DNA from: Phocaeicola faecium
GTDB lineage: Bacteria > Bacteroidota > Bacteroidia > Bacteroidales > Bacteroidaceae
NCBI RefSeq assembly: GCF_014837055.1
Contig: NZ_JACSPQ010000001.1
Span: forward strand, 1,173,970 to 1,237,969
DNA length: 64,000 nucleotides
Direction: 5' to 3'
The notes beneath the pieces are model-generated. The model had not been told where the DNA came from and ran no database searches. It was given only the letters and a program-made list of their open reading frames with translations. Shown here in pieces: positions 1 to 8,452 of this stretch (position 1 is the first letter of the stretch; each line of letters begins with the position of its first letter). Made by a program: the position numbers and the translations under genes.

Positions 1-672
1 CAACAGCATATCCGTATCAGTGAATCGCTCGCCGCAACTGCCAAACGGCTGACGGAGGAAATGAAAACCGTGATATGGTTTGCCGACGAACAGGAAGCAT
101 TAGCCCTTGCCGCCATTACCGACCGCATCAAGGAAACATCCAAAGAAGCTGTAGAGAAGCTTCGCCGAATGGGTATAGACATCTACATGTTAACGGGAGA
201 CAACGAAGCGACAGCTGCATCCGTAGCCAAAGAAGCGGGCATACCGCACTATCGCGCCGAGGTTCTGCCTGCACAGAAAGCCGGATTCATAAAAGAGTTG
301 CAACAACAGGGGAAACGGGTGGCAATGGTAGGCGACGGAATTAATGACAGTGCCGCCCTCGCCCAAGCCGATTTAAGTATCGCAATGGGTAAAGGAAGCG
401 ACATTGCCATCGACGTTGCCAAAATGACAATTATCTCGTCCGACCTCCGCAAGATAGCCGATGCCGTCCGCCTGTCTACACTCACTGTCCGCACCATCCG
501 CGAAAACCTTTTTTGGGCGTTTATCTATAATCTCATTGGCGTACCGATAGCTGCCGGTGCACTCTACCCCATTTGCGGTTTCGTTCTGAGTCCTATCATA
601 GCGGGAGCAGCAATGGCGATGAGCAGCGTAAGCGTAGTGACCAACAGTCTCCGCCTGAAAACGAAACGCTGA
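1..672 (+). CDS. copA: Copper-translocating P1B-type ATPase, C-terminal part
   Basis: Inner-membrane ATP-driven exporter of Cu(I), cut by the window start: the reading frame is open from base 1, so the metal-binding domain, the CPC helix and the DKTGT phosphorylation site lie outside. What is visible is the second half of the ATP-binding/phosphorylation domain, with the hinge motif MLTGDN and the Mg-binding loop GDGINDSAAL, then the last two membrane helices. Those helices carry YN (in FIYNLIGVP) and M-x-x-S-S-type residues (MAMSSVSVV), the pattern of the Cu(I)-type P1B-1 subgroup. It ends with a normal basic tail and TGA, and is convergent with mfd. The family is certain; Cu specificity rests on the TM7/TM8 residues only. 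Confidence 0.92.
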   Translation, partial: QQHIRISESLAATAKRLTEEMKTVIWFADEQEALALAAITDRIKETSKEAVEKLRRMGIDIYMLTGDNEATAASVAKEAGIPHYRAEVLPAQKAGFIKELQQQGKRVAMVGDGINDSAALAQADLSIAMGKGSDIAIDVAKMTIISSDLRKIADAVRLSTLTVRTIRENLFWAFIYNLIGVPIAAGALYPICGFVLSPIIAGAAMAMSSVSVVTNSLRLKTKR

Positions 673-686
673 CAAGCGCATACGCA

Positions 687-733
687 AACTGCTGTCATTG
701 TCCGTACAAAGCTTCGGAACAGTGACAGCAGTT
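687..733. terminator. Bidirectional hairpin between copA and mfd
   Basis: A perfect 11-bp stem (AACTGCTGTCA at 687-697 with TGACAGCAGTT at 723-733), extended by further pairs inside, fills the gap between two convergent genes. No strong T-run follows on either side, so termination is inferred from position and symmetry. Confidence 0.6.
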
Positions 734-761
734 GGTGTATGCGGCAAGTTACTCTGACAGA

Positions 762-3700
762 TTAACAAGCCACCATCTCTTGCAATATACGCACGGCAGA
801 TTCTACATCGTAAACTTCTTTCATCACCATGCTTCGTTTGCCGTTTTGCTCCCGCAGGTTACAGTTGCGCGGGTATTTCGCCATGTAGTTTATTATCTTA
901 CCGAATGCCTTGCTTTGGTAATACGGACTGTCAAGGTTGCTTACGAAGTAGAGCGTCATGCGTCCGGCTTTCAAAACCACTTTCTCAATGCCCAACCGCT
1001 TGGCAATGCGGCGCAACGGAACGATACGGATCAGCTCTTCGCCTTCGGACGGTATCTTGCCAAAACGGTCGACCAGACGTGCCTTAAATGATTCCACATC
1101 CTTATCCAGTTCCAGCTTATCCAACTCGCGATACAGCAACATGCGTTCGCTACTGCTCGGTATGTATTCGTTCGGGAAAAGCAATTCGAGGTCGCTCTCT
1201 ACGGTACATTCGTCAACAAACTCTTCGCCGCTGAATTTCTCTTCGCCCGCTTTCACCTCGTCGGCATACAGTTCGGCAAATTCGTCGGTCTTTAATTCTT
1301 TAACCGCTTCCGCAAGAATTTTCTGATATGTTTCATAACCCAAGTCGGCGATAAAGCCACTCTGTTCGGCTCCCAGCATATTCCCTGCCCCACGGATATC
1401 CAAATCCTGCATGGCTATATGGATTCCGCTGCCGAGGTCACTGAAATTCTCTATCGCCTGAAGCCTGCGTTTGGCTTCGGGGGTAAGGGATGACAACGGA
1501 GGTGCCAACAGATAACAGAATGCTTTCTTATTGCTGCGCCCTACACGCCCACGCATCTGGTGGAGGTCGCTAAGCCCGAAGTTCTGAGCTTGATTGATGA
1601 TGATGGTATTGGCGTTAGGAATGTCGATTCCGCTCTCAATGATAGTGGTAGCCAGAAGCACATCGTAATCATAGTTCACGAAGTCGAAAATAATTTTCTC
1701 CAATTCATCAGGCTGCATCTGCCCATGCCCGATACAAACACGGCAGTCGGGGATGTTACGCTGAATCATCATCTTCAGTTCCATCAGGTTTTGGATTCGG
1801 TTATTGACGAAGAACACTTGCCCGTTACGGCTCATCTCGAAATTGATGGCATCGGCTATGATTTCCTCGTTAAACGTATGTACTTCGGTTTGGATAGGGT
1901 AACGGTTGGGCGGCGGAGTCTGTATCACCGAAAGGTCGCGCGCTCCCATCAGCGAGAACTGAAGCGTACGCGGAATGGGAGTTGCCGTCATGGTCAGCGT
2001 ATCGACGTTCACTTTTATCTGCCGTAGCTTTTCCTTTACGCTGACACCGAACTTCTGTTCCTCGTCGATAATCAACAGTCCCAAATCTTTAAACTTAACA
2101 CTCTTGCCGATGATTTTATGCGTACCTATCAGGATGTTTATCTTGCCATCCGCCAATTCTTTCAATATCCGGGAAGTATCTTTGGCTGTCCGGGCACGGC
2201 TCAAGTAGTCTACTTTGCAGGGCATGTCTTCCAAACGCTTCTTAAAGGTTTGGTAATGCTGGTATGCCAATACGGTAGTAGGCACCAACACCGCCACTTG
2301 CTTGTTGTCGGTCACGGCTTTGAACGCCGCCCGAATCGCCACTTCTGTCTTTCCGAACCCCACATCGCCACACACCAAACGGTCCATCGGGCGATCGCTT
2401 TCCATATCCGCTTTTACCTCCTGCGTTGCTTTTAGTTGGTCGGGCGTGTCTTCATAAATGAAGCTCGCTTCCAGCTCATGCTGTAAAAAGCTGTCGGGAC
2501 TGTACTTGAATCCTTTCTCCTGCTTACGCTGCGAGTAAAGTTTTATCAAGTCGCGGGCTATGTCTTTTATCTTGGTTTTGGTGCGTTCTTTCATCTTCTC
2601 CCACGCACCTGTACCCAACTTGCTAAGGCGAGGCTGTTCTCCCTCTTTCCCTTTGTATTTGGATATTTTATGCAGCGAATGGATAGAGACAAACACCACG
2701 TCGTCATTCTGATAAACCAGCTTGATAACCTCTTGCGTGGTATTTCCGTTAGGGATGCGCACCAGTCCGGCAAACTTACCGATACCGTGGTCAATGTGTA
2801 CCACGTAATCGCCCGGCTCAAACTGGTTCAGTTCTTTCAGCGAGAGGGCAACCTTCCCGCTGCGTGCTTTGTCGCTCCGAAGGTTATATTTATGAAAGCG
2901 GTCGAATATCTGATGGTCGGTAAAAAAGCAACATTTCAGCGTATGGTCGATAAATCCTTCATGCAACGTGCGGTCTACCGCCACAAAACGAATCTTATCT
3001 CCGCGTTCCGTAAATATATCATGCAGACGATCGGTTTGTTTCACGCTGTCGGAACAGATATATAACGTATATCCCCGTTGCAGATAATCGGTAAACGAAC
3101 TCGCCACGAGGTCAAAATTCTTATGGAAAATGGGCTGGATGGAAGTTTCAAACTTCAGGGTTGCCTGCGGAGTTCCCAGCGCTTTATGACCGAAATCAAT
3201 GCGGCGGAAATCCAGCGAGCGTACCGTAAATTCAGAACCGTCAATCAGTTTCTTTTCCAGATTCATCAGTTCTGTCTGCTCCCCTTCGTAAGCGATAAGC
3301 GCCTGCGGAGAAACAGCCTCATCGTGAACGGTTTGAATCCGCTCACGCACCCACACCAAATCTTTCGCCCAAATCACCGTGTCGCGGGGAATGAAATCCA
3401 AGAAACACACGTTGCTGTCCGACGTTCCCGACAGTTCGGGCACAATGCTTACCGAGTCTTTCTTTTCTTTCGAAAGCTGTGTTTCCACCTCAAACGTACG
3501 GATGCTGTCGATTTCTTCGCCGAAGAAGTCGATACGGTACGGATATTCCGAAGCAAAAGAAAACACATCGAGGATGCTTCCGCGCATGGCAAACTGCCCC
3601 GGCTCATACACGTAATCTACATGTTCAAACCCGTATTTCACCAGCGCTTCGGTTATTTTTTCGGTTTCAATCTCCTGCCCTACGCGCAGCGTGAGCGTAT

Positions 3701-4121
3701 TCTCGTTCAGCGACTTGCGGGAAACCACTTTCTCAGCCAGCGCATCGGGAAATGTTACCACCGCAACCGCCTCGTTTCGCTCCAGACGGTTTAACACCTC
3801 GGTTCGCAATATCTCGTTCGCCGCATCCTTCTGCCCGTACTTGATGGCACGACGATACGACGACGGGTAAAACAATGTCTGCTCATCGCCATTCGCCTGA
3901 ACGATATCGTGATAGAAATATCCAGCCTCTTCTTCATCGTTCAGGATAAAGACGTATACTCCCGGACGCACCTTGACAAAAGCGGAAGCATACAGAGAAG
4001 CACACGATGCGTGCATTCCGTCTAAATAAACTGTTTTTATATCTTTATTGTCCAACAAAGAAACCAGTCCCGCTAAATTGGGATGTTTCGCATAAATCTG
4101 CTGAAGTTCTATTATAGTCAT
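762..4121 (-). CDS. mfd: Transcription-repair coupling factor Mfd
   Basis: DNA translocase that removes RNA polymerase stalled at lesions and recruits UvrA for strand-specific excision repair. At 1119 aa it is close to the usual ~1150. An N-terminal UvrB-like region is followed by the CarD-like RNA-polymerase-interaction domain near residues 435-500 (GDYVVHIDHGIGKFAG), a superfamily 2 motor with Walker A GDVGFGKTEVA near 585, a DEEQ box (LIIDEEQKFG) near 685, motif VI QMRGRVGRSNKKAF, and the C-terminal TRCF/UvrA-binding domain (SSSERMLLYREL). The ATG at 4121 lies 21 nt after a good -7 box, supporting this start. It appears to be a single-gene transcription unit. Confidence 0.98.
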   Translation of the reverse strand: MTIIELQQIYAKHPNLAGLVSLLDNKDIKTVYLDGMHASCASLYASAFVKVRPGVYVFILNDEEEAGYFYHDIVQANGDEQTLFYPSSYRRAIKYGQKDAANEILRTEVLNRLERNEAVAVVTFPDALAEKVVSRKSLNENTLTLRVGQEIETEKITEALVKYGFEHVDYVYEPGQFAMRGSILDVFSFASEYPYRIDFFGEEIDSIRTFEVETQLSKEKKDSVSIVPELSGTSDSNVCFLDFIPRDTVIWAKDLVWVRERIQTVHDEAVSPQALIAYEGEQTELMNLEKKLIDGSEFTVRSLDFRRIDFGHKALGTPQATLKFETSIQPIFHKNFDLVASSFTDYLQRGYTLYICSDSVKQTDRLHDIFTERGDKIRFVAVDRTLHEGFIDHTLKCCFFTDHQIFDRFHKYNLRSDKARSGKVALSLKELNQFEPGDYVVHIDHGIGKFAGLVRIPNGNTTQEVIKLVYQNDDVVFVSIHSLHKISKYKGKEGEQPRLSKLGTGAWEKMKERTKTKIKDIARDLIKLYSQRKQEKGFKYSPDSFLQHELEASFIYEDTPDQLKATQEVKADMESDRPMDRLVCGDVGFGKTEVAIRAAFKAVTDNKQVAVLVPTTVLAYQHYQTFKKRLEDMPCKVDYLSRARTAKDTSRILKELADGKINILIGTHKIIGKSVKFKDLGLLIIDEEQKFGVSVKEKLRQIKVNVDTLTMTATPIPRTLQFSLMGARDLSVIQTPPPNRYPIQTEVHTFNEEIIADAINFEMSRNGQVFFVNNRIQNLMELKMMIQRNIPDCRVCIGHGQMQPDELEKIIFDFVNYDYDVLLATTIIESGIDIPNANTIIINQAQNFGLSDLHQMRGRVGRSNKKAFCYLLAPPLSSLTPEAKRRLQAIENFSDLGSGIHIAMQDLDIRGAGNMLGAEQSGFIADLGYETYQKILAEAVKELKTDEFAELYADEVKAGEEKFSGEEFVDECTVESDLELLFPNEYIPSSSERMLLYRELDKLELDKDVESFKARLVDRFGKIPSEGEELIRIVPLRRIAKRLGIEKVVLKAGRMTLYFVSNLDSPYYQSKAFGKIINYMAKYPRNCNLREQNGKRSMVMKEVYDVESAVRILQEMVAC

Positions 4122-4142
4122 TAGTTAATCGGATAGTTGGCG

Positions 4143-4150
4143 CAAAAATA
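4143..4150 (-). promoter_or_regulatory. -7 promoter box for mfd
   Basis: TATTTTTG on the minus strand matches the Bacteroidetes TAnnTTTG box and ends 21 nt before the mfd ATG. No TTTG -33 element is evident at the usual 19-21 nt spacing. Confidence 0.55.
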
Positions 4151-4190
4151 AAGAATCTCACGGGAAAAATCGAATAAAATTTGATGATTC

Positions 4191-4272
4191 ATACGCATCC
4201 GCTTGCGTTGGATGACACTACCCATAGAAATGGCTAACTCATGCGGTAGAAATCCTTAACGCTAACGGTAGT
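4191..4272. repeat. REP-like intergenic repeat (module cluster 1)
   Basis: Contains the words CGCATCCG, CTACCCATAG, CATGCGGTAG (4240-4249) and CGCTAACGGTAG. The same words recur, rearranged and in both orientations, in intergenic DNA near 9.7, 15.2, 23.0, 32.9, 42.3, 53.3 and 63.6 kb. Confidence 0.7.
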
Positions 4273-4390
4273 TTTTTGGAGCACTTCCGCAAATTTATTT
4301 ATCGCTGTATATCAGCACTATAAGGATGCTCTGAAAATTATCAGTCCGATACCCATAAAGTAAGTGATTTTAAAGCATACGCTATGCTTA

Positions 4391-4480
4391 GAAACTGTTT
4401 TGAATTTCTACAAAAAATTATTCTTGGCTTGATGTATCCGTTTTCGTGTGTGCGTTGGTCGATAAATTCAAAACAGTTTC
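4391..4480. mobile_element. MITE-like element, short copy (90 bp)
   Basis: Perfect 17-bp terminal inverted repeats: GAAACTGTTTTGAATTT at 4391-4407 and its complement at 4464-4480. The interior shares GGCTTGATGTATnC and TTTTCGTGTGTGC with the element at 22698-22888 but lacks about 100 bp of that copy's middle. It has no coding capacity. No clear target-site duplication could be picked out by eye. A non-autonomous element is the best reading; a structural intergenic repeat is possible. Confidence 0.6.
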
Positions 4481-4500
4481 TTACTTTTTCAAATTATCAT

Positions 4501-4508
4501 TATATTTG
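4501..4508 (+). promoter_or_regulatory. -7 promoter box for the large TPR gene
   Basis: TATATTTG, a full TAnnTTTG match, 22 nt before the ATG at 4531. TTTC at 4477-4480 stands 20 nt upstream as a weak -33 box and is the last four bases of the MITE-like element. Confidence 0.6.
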
Positions 4509-4530
4509 TACTCTCTATTATTATTTATAA

Positions 4531-6687
4531 ATGTACAACGACATTATCAAATTACTAAAAGAGCGACGACTGAAAGAAGCCTTTGAATTACTGAACTTAT
4601 CGGCTTCCGATGCCGGAAACTGGCTGGTCAAGTCGGAGGTGGAGAACCTCAAAACCACGTATGGATACATGCTTCAGTATGCCGCCAAAGGTATGCAAGA
4701 CCCCGAACGGGACAAGATGTACAGCCAACTTGTATGTAAGGCGTACGAACTGGCAGACCGGGTGGAGTATATCCGCACTTATACCTCCGGACAAGGACAC
4801 CGGGGGGAACTGTTCCGCACGTTCAAGCGTACTCCGCCCCCCTCTTACGGAGAACTGTGTCTGACGCTGGAAACCATTGCGGAAGATATGGGCGTGGTTC
4901 CGCTTATGGAAAACGATGAAGGCAAGCGGAAGGAAAAGATGAAAGCATTGTCCGTGCGACGCGAAAAAACGGTAGACACGCTGTTCGACAAGACGTGGGT
5001 GTCTGACGGATGGACGGAAGAAGAATTCAACGAAGCAACGGCGTTACTTCGGTCGGTATTGATTCCGGTCAACGACATTGCCGTGATGATAAGTGCCGTA
5101 ACCATGAGTCTGCTCGATTTGTTCGACCCCCGGAAATATCAGTTCCTGCTTACGGCTTATAACGAACGGACCGAAACGTTGCTTACCCAACGGGCGCTTA
5201 TCGGCATCGTGCTGGCTACCTTCCATCAGAAAGAGCGTCTGGCACTTTATCCGGAATTTATCGCCGCCTTGTCTCTCTTCATGGAAAATCCTGAAACGCT
5301 CAGACAGTTGCATGACATTCAGATATTGCTTCTGCTTTCGCGCGAAACGACGAAGATAGACAAGAAAATGCGCGAGGAAATCATTCCGCAGATGATGAAA
5401 AACCCACAGTTTAACAACTCCAATATAAATGTGGCAGACTTGGATGACATGGAAGACATGAATCCGGAATGGAAAGCCGGAATAGAAAAAATAAGCGAGC
5501 GCATCCGTGAAATGGGGGAATTACAAATGGAAGGAGCGGACACGTATATGACTACGTTCTGCCAACTGAAAAGTTATCCGTTCTTCAACCGGATGGCACA
5601 TTGGTTTTATCCGTTCGACAAGCAAGTGCCGGAAGTGGCTGCTTTGTTCGATAACGAAAACATCAGTGACAAGTCGCTTATCAATCTGCTATTGGAATCG
5701 TCTACCTTCTGCAATTCCGACAAGTATTCGTTTTGCCTTACGGTAAACTCTATTCCCCTTGCCCAACGGCAGGCTTTGAGTATGCAGCTTGACGAGCAAA
5801 ACGAATTTATGAGGCAAAACCTGAAAGAGGAGAAAAAGGCAAACGATGCAAGTCGCCAATACATCCACGATTTATACCGCTTTTTCAAAATCAGTTTGTT
5901 CCGCCAAGAGCATGACGATATTTTTGCCAACCGGATGTCGCTTTGGGAGAATCCGTTCTTACGCCCGCTGATCCTGACCGATGAATATCGCAAACCTATC
6001 GCTGACTATTTATTCGCAAAAGATTATGTAGACGAAGCTGCCCTACTGTATACCGAACTGACCCGAACAGGTTCTGAGGATGCTGAGGTTTGGCAAAAAT
6101 TGGGCTTCTGCCTCCAAAAAGGGAAAAGATATGAAGAAGCCATCGAAGCCTACAAACAGGCAGACTTGTTCAAGCCCGACCACCGATGGACGCTCAAGCA
6201 TTTGGCACAATGCTACAAACGGATGCAAAATTATGAAGAGGCTCTTTCATACTTCCTGCGGATAGAACAAATGCAACCGGAAGATTTGAACTTACTGATG
6301 CAAATCGGGCAGTGCTTAACGGCACAATGCAAATATAATGAAGCGCTGAATTACTTCTTCAAAGTGGAATACCTGACAAACAGTCCGGTTAACGCACAGC
6401 GTGCCATCGGGTGGTGTTACTTCATGGAGAAGAAATACGATGAGGCAATTCACATCTACGAAAAGATTCATGCTTCCAGTGAGGTGCGTCCTGCCGATTA
6501 CCTGAACGCCGGACATGCTTGCCTGCTTCGCAACGATCTCACAAAGGCTCTGGATTACTACCGCCATACGCAAGAGCTTTGTAAGTCATACGATGAATTT
6601 ATTGAAACTTATCATGCTGATAAAGAAATCATGCTGCAACATGGCATTACGGAAGAGTATTTCTATTTGATACCCGACTTGCTGTAA
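4531..6687 (+). CDS. Large cytoplasmic tetratricopeptide-repeat protein
   Basis: 718 aa with no signal peptide or membrane segment, so probably cytoplasmic. Roughly residues 1-480 are helical and match no family I can name. From about residue 495 there are consecutive TPR units (for example AEVWQKLGFCLQKGKRYEEAIEAYKQA, split over its two helices), forming a protein-binding solenoid of five or more repeats. The N-terminal part is rich in charged residues and contains an acidic stretch (DLDDMEDMNPE). It is transcribed alone from its own promoter. Its role is unknown; an adaptor or scaffold is an inference from the TPRs only. Confidence 0.8.
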   Translation: MYNDIIKLLKERRLKEAFELLNLSASDAGNWLVKSEVENLKTTYGYMLQYAAKGMQDPERDKMYSQLVCKAYELADRVEYIRTYTSGQGHRGELFRTFKRTPPPSYGELCLTLETIAEDMGVVPLMENDEGKRKEKMKALSVRREKTVDTLFDKTWVSDGWTEEEFNEATALLRSVLIPVNDIAVMISAVTMSLLDLFDPRKYQFLLTAYNERTETLLTQRALIGIVLATFHQKERLALYPEFIAALSLFMENPETLRQLHDIQILLLLSRETTKIDKKMREEIIPQMMKNPQFNNSNINVADLDDMEDMNPEWKAGIEKISERIREMGELQMEGADTYMTTFCQLKSYPFFNRMAHWFYPFDKQVPEVAALFDNENISDKSLINLLLESSTFCNSDKYSFCLTVNSIPLAQRQALSMQLDEQNEFMRQNLKEEKKANDASRQYIHDLYRFFKISLFRQEHDDIFANRMSLWENPFLRPLILTDEYRKPIADYLFAKDYVDEAALLYTELTRTGSEDAEVWQKLGFCLQKGKRYEEAIEAYKQADLFKPDHRWTLKHLAQCYKRMQNYEEALSYFLRIEQMQPEDLNLLMQIGQCLTAQCKYNEALNYFFKVEYLTNSPVNAQRAIGWCYFMEKKYDEAIHIYEKIHASSEVRPADYLNAGHACLLRNDLTKALDYYRHTQELCKSYDEFIETYHADKEIMLQHGITEEYFYLIPDLL

Positions 6688-6771
6688 ACACATCTATATC
6701 TATATTATTAAAACGATTATAATATAAGTGAAAAACAGCAGGTAACGACATCGGAGAAAACAAATTATCTG

Positions 6772-6779
6772 TATATTTG
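6772..6779 (+). promoter_or_regulatory. -7 promoter box for the exported protein gene at 6841
   Basis: TATATTTG, a full TAnnTTTG match. Transcription would start a few bases on, at the first base of the hairpin described next. Confidence 0.55.
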
Positions 6780-6780
6780 A

Positions 6781-6820
6781 AACCGTATCGGTAAAGGATT
6801 CGACCTTAGCCGATACGGTT
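6781..6820 (+). promoter_or_regulatory. Hairpin at the expected 5' end of the 6841 transcript
   Basis: Perfect 11-bp stem, AACCGTATCGG (6781-6791) with CCGATACGGTT (6810-6820), loop 18 nt. It begins 1 base after the -7 box and ends 20 nt before the ATG. It is not followed by a T-run, so a terminator for the upstream TPR gene is less likely than a 5'-UTR hairpin or operator. Confidence 0.5.
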
Positions 6821-6840
6821 CTTCGTTAAAACAGGCTGCC

Positions 6841-7425
6841 ATGAAAAAGTTCATTCTATTTTTATTGATATGTTTGCTTTACCCGTTCATGGGCAAGGCA
6901 CAAAACGAAACGTCCCCAGCGGTTACCGACTCGCTGAGCGTACCGCTTCCTTCTCCCGTCCCACAAAGCGGATTGCTTTACTCTCCTTTCAGCATGTATG
7001 GCATTACGCCATTCAGCTATGCCACATGGGAATTGCATGAAGGATTCAATGCGTCGTTAGGAATGAACATCACGTTCAGTCCGAGCCGTTACGCCCCGTC
7101 GGGAGTGGGATTCGGACAGGATGCCGCTTTTTTATATGCCGTACCGCTCACCAAACGATTCAGCGTGGCAGGAGGAATATATGCCAGCAACTTGGATTGG
7201 GGATTCATAGACTATCGGAACGTTGGAGTTGCCGCCATTGCTGCCTTTAAAGTAAACGAGCGTATCAGCCTGTATGCTTACGGCAACAAGTCGCTAATGC
7301 CCAAACGCTCACCCTTATATTATCCGCTCCCGCACTTCGCCCCCGACCGCTTCGGAGGCATGGTCAATTTCAAATTGGGCGAAAGCAGTTCCATCAGTTT
7401 CGGCGTAGAAGGAATACGGTATTAG
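6841..7425 (+). CDS. Exported protein of unknown function, possibly barrel-like
   Basis: 194 aa. A clear signal peptide (MKKFILFLLICLLYPFMGKA, cleavage before QNE) is followed by a Ser/Pro/Thr-rich linker (to about residue 45) and a domain of alternating polar and aromatic residues (GFNASLGMNITFSPSRYAP, RFSVAGGIYASNLDWGFIDY, RISLYAYGNKS) that ends in the strand-like SSISFGVEGIRY. The pattern suggests a small beta-barrel or beta-sandwich in the periplasm or outer membrane. I do not recognise the family. It is convergent with the AraC gene, 24 bp away. Note the possible regulatory hairpin in its leader. Confidence 0.7.
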   Translation: MKKFILFLLICLLYPFMGKAQNETSPAVTDSLSVPLPSPVPQSGLLYSPFSMYGITPFSYATWELHEGFNASLGMNITFSPSRYAPSGVGFGQDAAFLYAVPLTKRFSVAGGIYASNLDWGFIDYRNVGVAAIAAFKVNERISLYAYGNKSLMPKRSPLYYPLPHFAPDRFGGMVNFKLGESSSISFGVEGIRY

Positions 7426-7449
7426 TTGGCAATACGAACTTTACATGCC

Positions 7450-8304
7450 TCAAACATTTCTTCGCTGGCGAAATTCTTTGGGAGACATCCCTGTGCTTTT
7501 TTTAAAGAAACGGGTGAGATACGACTGGTCGGCGAAACTCAGTTGTTCGGCTATCTCGGTAACAGACAGTTCAGGCTTATTCAGCAAAACCTTTATCTCG
7601 GCTACCAACTGTTCGTCAATCAGTTGTTTAGGCGTTTTGCCTCCTAAATATTCTACGGTTATCTGGTGCAAATAGCGCGGAGTGATACAAAGCTCCCCGG
7701 CATAAAAGGCTACCTGATGCTGTTTCATGCTACATTCTCTTACCAACTGCATGAAGCGATGGCAGAGCACCTGCTTACGACTGTACTGATTAACGAGTGC
7801 CAGTTTTTCCTGAATCGTATTAAACAGCCACATCAACAGGCTTTGCAGGAAATTGTACTCCAGTTGTTCTCTGAACTGACGGGGCTGTCCGCCGAACAGC
7901 ATCTGCGCCATTTCCATCCACAACTTCACTTCCCGCCAAGTTTTCTGGCTGCGTTCGTCTGCCGTATGCCGGTAGCAGGGATGCTCGTGGGTATAATTAA
8001 AATAAGGAGTATCGATGGGTAACATTGCTTTCAAGAAAACTTCGTTCGGAAACACCAGCATCGTAACCTTGAAATCGGCGGATGAAGAAAGCAACTCCAT
8101 CAACGCACCGGTTAAAAATATCAATTCGGTCTGCTCATCCAACTCGTACTGCTGCACACCTGTCGAAACAACGCCTCTCCCCTGCGTACATATCAAATAA
8201 ATACCACACCGAAAATGGAAAGGATTTCCTTTCAAGAAACTTAAATCAGACTCTTCACAGCGTATCGTGGATATTTCGGATAAAAATTGATTATACATAA
8301 TCAT
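7450..8304 (-). CDS. AraC-family transcriptional regulator
   Basis: 284 aa from the ATG at 8304. An N-terminal cupin-like ligand domain (GNPFHFRCGIYLICTQGRGVV) is followed by a C-terminal pair of helix-turn-helix motifs; the last ~100 residues contain LSVTEIAEQLSFADQSYLTR and FKKSTGMSPKEFRQ, which are typical AraC/XylS signatures. The frame is open further upstream to 8400, but the -7 box at 8321-8328 lies inside that extension, so the start at 8304 (MIMYNQFLS) is preferred. Its position back to back with the exporter at 8453 suggests it controls that gene. The ligand is unknown. Confidence 0.9.
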   Translation of the reverse strand: MIMYNQFLSEISTIRCEESDLSFLKGNPFHFRCGIYLICTQGRGVVSTGVQQYELDEQTELIFLTGALMELLSSSADFKVTMLVFPNEVFLKAMLPIDTPYFNYTHEHPCYRHTADERSQKTWREVKLWMEMAQMLFGGQPRQFREQLEYNFLQSLLMWLFNTIQEKLALVNQYSRKQVLCHRFMQLVRECSMKQHQVAFYAGELCITPRYLHQITVEYLGGKTPKQLIDEQLVAEIKVLLNKPELSVTEIAEQLSFADQSYLTRFFKKSTGMSPKEFRQRRNV

Positions 8305-8320
8305 TTCTCTTTTTGCGCAA

Positions 8321-8328
8321 CAAATATA
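8321..8328 (-). promoter_or_regulatory. -7 promoter box for the AraC gene
   Basis: TATATTTG on the minus strand, 16 nt before the ATG at 8304. It decides the start of that gene against a longer open frame. Confidence 0.6.
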
Positions 8329-8415
8329 CGCATATTCCAAAACAGTACACCTGTTTATTCTTAAAATGAAATGTTTTGTACTATTTAAGTCATATTCCAT
8401 TTCCTACAAAGCTAA

Positions 8416-8423
8416 TAATTTTG
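8416..8423 (+). promoter_or_regulatory. -7 promoter box for the Bcr/CflA exporter
   Basis: TAATTTTG, a full match, 29 nt before the ATG at 8453. Together with 8321-8328 it marks a divergent regulator/transporter promoter region. Confidence 0.6.
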
Positions 8424-8452
8424 CACCCGAATAAAATAAAGAGTAAAACACG

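Larger units (their letters stand above)
4122..4530. other. 409-bp intergenic region with two repeat types
   Basis: No credible gene here. It holds the divergent promoters of mfd and the TPR gene, a REP-like module cluster (about 4191-4272) and a 90-bp inverted-repeat element (4391-4480). Nothing recognisable lies in between. Confidence 0.8.

Noticed and set aside
3078..3794. 238-codon open frame on the plus strand
   Set aside because: Lies wholly inside mfd on the other strand, has no promoter or family features, and mfd is certain.
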